From assembly GCA_031264475.1 (NCBI GenBank), contig JAISEA010000104.1, forward strand, positions 1 through 14,318: a stretch of 14,318 nt of DNA, written 5' to 3'. Under the pieces are notes generated by a model. It had not been told where the DNA came from. It did not search any database and saw nothing but the letters and a program-made list of their open reading frames with translations. The stretch is from Treponema sp. Its GTDB lineage: Bacteria; Spirochaetota; Spirochaetia; Treponematales; Breznakiellaceae. The translations under genes were made by a program, and so were the position numbers. This document shows positions 12,901-14,318 of the stretch, piece after piece. Every line of letters starts with the position of its first letter. Position 1 is the stretch's first letter.

Positions 12901-14318
12901 TTCGGGTGCGGACACGACGCGGTCTTGACCGATGAAATCATCCGCGTCTTAAACGAGATTTCAGGTAAGTCGCCCCTCGTCTTAAAGCTCGACGAGAGTA
13001 GGGCGACAGGTCCCCTTAATCTACGCATAAAATCCTTCATCGAAACCGTGAAAACCCGGCGTTTGAAGGAAAAAGCCGGAAGGACTATACTGCCCCTTAA
13101 CGACCCGTATCCTGTCAAATTCTTACGCGCGGATTGGAAGAAGAAGACTCTGCTCATTCCGAATGTGTCGCGGGCTTTTTGCCAAGTGGTCAGTGCGTCT
13201 ATCGCGCGGCAGGGCTTTTCTGTCGCACCTCTGCCTATGGGCGGTCCCGAATCGATTAAGCTTGGGAAGAAATACGTGCATAACGACATTTGTTTTCCCG
13301 CGCAGATGAATATTGGCGAGGCGCTTTCCGTCTTGGAGAGCGGCGAGTATAAGGCGGACGATGTGGTTATCGGCATGGGGAAATACCAGTGCGATTGCCG
13401 TCTCGCGCAATACACGGGGCTGGCGCGTAAGGCTCTTGATGCGGCGGGGTTTCCCCAAACGCCGATTATCACAACCGATAAGCTCGACACGAAGAATATG
13501 TTTCCCGGTTTCAAGCTTGGGTTTCTTTTTGAGATTCGCGTGCTGTGGGGTATCGTGATGTCCGATATTCTGGAGGCTCTGCGTTTGAAAATCCGCCCTT
13601 ACGAGGAGAATCATGGAGAGACGGACGAAATCTTTGAGAAGACGATGACGAGTATTGCAACCGGCTTGGTGAATAGCGGGGTTCGCGGCGCGGTGAAGGC
13701 GTTTAAAGCAGGGATCGAGGTTTTTTGTCGGATTCCTTACAACAAGGACCCTGAAAGAACAAAGGTTTTGATAACCGGTGAATTCCTGTTGAATTTTCAC
13801 GCGGGTTCTAACTTTGAGATTGAGAAATATCTGGAAAAAAACAATATGGAAGTTGTTTTGCCGCGTTTGACGGACGTTTTTTGGCGGAATTATGTGCGGA
13901 TGCAGTCTGAAATGCGGGAGTTTCATGTGAATTTGCCGTTTGTGGACGCGCTTACCGCGCACATAGGGGATGGGTTGTTTGCGTTTGTGGTGGATACGCT
14001 CGAAAGTTTCGCGCGAAAGCACCTTTTGTTTGAGCCGTCTCTGCACCTGCCGGCGCTTGCGGAAATGGTAAACCCGGTTATGCACAAGACTTTCACCTCT
14101 GGCGAAGGCTACCTTATCCCCGGCGAAATCATACACCACGCGCAACGTGGGGTTCGGTCTTTCATCATCCTCCAGCCCTTCGGCTGTCTGCCTAACCACA
14201 TTTCAGGGCGCGGGGTGGTGAAAAAGCTAAAGGAAATGTTCCCCTATATCCAAATTTTGCCGCTCGATTATGACCCTGACGTGAGTTTCGCCAATATTGA
14301 GAATAGATTGCAGATGTT
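9979..14318 (+). CDS. giant 2-hydroxyacyl-CoA dehydratase activase-related protein: two activator ATPase domains plus dehydratase-like domains (3' end missing)
   Basis: The frame is open for 1446 codons and leaves the window. Domains in order: a BadF/HgdC activator ATPase (1-270: GVDVGSTTAK, ELGGQDAKI, NGACAGGTG with Cys136, SGRCGVF with Cys175); a second one (337-600: GIDAGSTTTK, DIGGQDMKAI, NEACSAGCG with Cys462, GSRCTVF with Cys501); a CPFCANHC cluster motif (628-635) and RCKRGE; then DUF2229/dehydratase-like regions with two DT/DICFPA motifs (Cys760, Cys1105). HgdC-type activators use ATP to drive an electron from a [4Fe-4S] cluster, bridging a dimer, into a dehydratase. The Cys pairs here are 39 residues apart in both copies, as in HgdC (Cys127/Cys166). 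Large fused homologues are known in Clostridia and treponemes, but their substrate is unknown. An in-frame TGA (9961-9963) leaves 9979 as the only plausible start. It is cytoplasmic. Confidence 0.88.
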   Translation, partial: MPLESSLWIGVDVGSTTAKTVVIDPHTNNILFSRYVRHNARQAETTHVLLKEVFAEFPDAVFRAAVCGSGGKGIADALHVPYIQEVAANSIAVRALYPKTRVAVELGGQDAKIIFFYYDKTSNKLATSDMRMNGACAGGTGAFIDEAASLLKIPVEEFESFAAKGAFVYEISGRCGVFAKTDIQPLLNQGARKEDIALSTFHAIAKQTIGGLAQGLEFKPPIAFEGGPLTFNPTLIRVFAERLNLTEDDIIRPESPETIVARGAALSLGGLFADAPALLTRPVADSLLDSPALFTDHSSTSKKKWFASQEEKDDWLEQHRVTGVKRGVSKDKATENVYLGIDAGSTTTKFALLDEDENVVETFYSSNNGDPLNVIKTALVQLNEKYGDNLHIIAVGTTGYGEQLFFKALSADFHTVETVSHAASARKYVPGATFILDIGGQDMKAISIERDVVTDVALNEACSAGCGSFLENFAKTLNVPVQEIAHAAFSAENPADLGSRCTVFMNSRIITEQRNGKQVDELMAGLCRSIIENVFTKVVRVPNFNVLGDKIVVQGGVFKNDAVLRALEQYINRPVVRAPFPGEMGAIGIALLTKKHVEDQADADFHSRFIGLRAMKDFDYKQNGESICPFCANHCVRTMLTFSNGTIYVTGNRCKRGEITGDPADAHIRQRVKLITEQLEATPDLFKLREKLLFQDYDFTRVHSEKDILIGLPRSLEFWDSMPFWSTFWRALGFKVKVSRASDRRLFEQGLPFVASDTICFPAKLIHGHIHDLVQSRVDRIFMPMLIRTPSENKEPLSDYTCAVVKGYPLVIEYSDNPAERWNTPFDRPLFHWFTLKDRTRQICDFMRKTFNIPSSVTQKAVVQGDTALALFRKTLTDAATQILKDGNRSDAPPFAVVLAGRPYHNDEMVNHDLSRCFSRQGIPVLTVDSLPGVNSVDLSRTRTEIVNNFHARMLGAAVIAAEEPSLEYVQIVSFGCGHDAVLTDEIIRVLNEISGKSPLVLKLDESRATGPLNLRIKSFIETVKTRRLKEKAGRTILPLNDPYPVKFLRADWKKKTLLIPNVSRAFCQVVSASIARQGFSVAPLPMGGPESIKLGKKYVHNDICFPAQMNIGEALSVLESGEYKADDVVIGMGKYQCDCRLAQYTGLARKALDAAGFPQTPIITTDKLDTKNMFPGFKLGFLFEIRVLWGIVMSDILEALRLKIRPYEENHGETDEIFEKTMTSIATGLVNSGVRGAVKAFKAGIEVFCRIPYNKDPERTKVLITGEFLLNFHAGSNFEIEKYLEKNNMEVVLPRLTDVFWRNYVRMQSEMREFHVNLPFVDALTAHIGDGLFAFVVDTLESFARKHLLFEPSLHLPALAEMVNPVMHKTFTSGEGYLIPGEIIHHAQRGVRSFIILQPFGCLPNHISGRGVVKKLKEMFPYIQILPLDYDPDVSFANIENRLQM

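Noticed and set aside
10482..14199. Several minus-strand open frames of 100-360 codons opposite the activase gene
   Set aside because: They are antisense shadows of a gene whose motifs are continuous across the whole region; they lack signals and domains.

Overview
The window looks like a chromosomal piece of a spirochaete, most likely a Treponema-type animal-gut organism. This is an inference from three things: the MnmG sequence style, a pair of secreted proteins that look like outer-membrane beta-barrels (one ending in Phe, the other in Lys-Trp), and a giant fused CoA-dehydratase-activase protein of the kind found in Clostridia and treponemes. No rRNA, tRNA, CRISPR array, transposase or phage gene is visible.

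Layout. 111-1856 (+) is a two-gene unit: a membrane-anchored DNase-I-fold (EEP) protein followed by an AzlC-type amino-acid exporter subunit with no AzlD partner beside it. 1879-3144 (-) is an MscS-family mechanosensitive channel that converges on azlC. 3273-5791 (-) is a two-gene operon for secreted, probable outer-membrane proteins; the genes overlap by 7 bp and share an extended -10 promoter at 5858-5886. 5919-6300 has no gene and is packed with palindromic repeats. 6283-8391 (-) is mnmG (tRNA U34 modification), enlarged by an in-frame block of about 110 residues made of 42-bp tandem repeats plus a palindromic element. 8444-8711 is an array of 21-bp hairpin repeats between two divergent promoters. 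8786-9457 (+) is an unrecognised two-domain protein. 9481-9756 is a second palindromic repeat cluster, the inverted relative of the one at 6104-6300. From 9979 to the window end (+) is one open frame of at least 1446 codons: two BadF/HgdC-type activator ATPase domains fused to 2-hydroxyacyl-CoA-dehydratase-like cysteine-rich domains.

Most notable. (1) A family of structured repeats sits directly after the 3' ends of mnmG and of the 8786 gene, in the same sense relative to each gene. Its hairpins show compensatory changes, and its outer hairpin supplies the last codons and stop of mnmG. (2) A second palindromic family lies at 5919-6024 and, in frame, inside mnmG, reminiscent of Rickettsia palindromic elements. 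(3) The 21-bp array varies only in ways that keep a 6-bp stem when read as + strand RNA. (4) Several genes (mnmG, the activase, mscS, nearly the EEP gene) have the -10 box 7-11 nt before the start codon and no Shine-Dalgarno, which predicts leaderless or near-leaderless mRNAs. All of this comes from reading the sequence by eye; no database search was possible.
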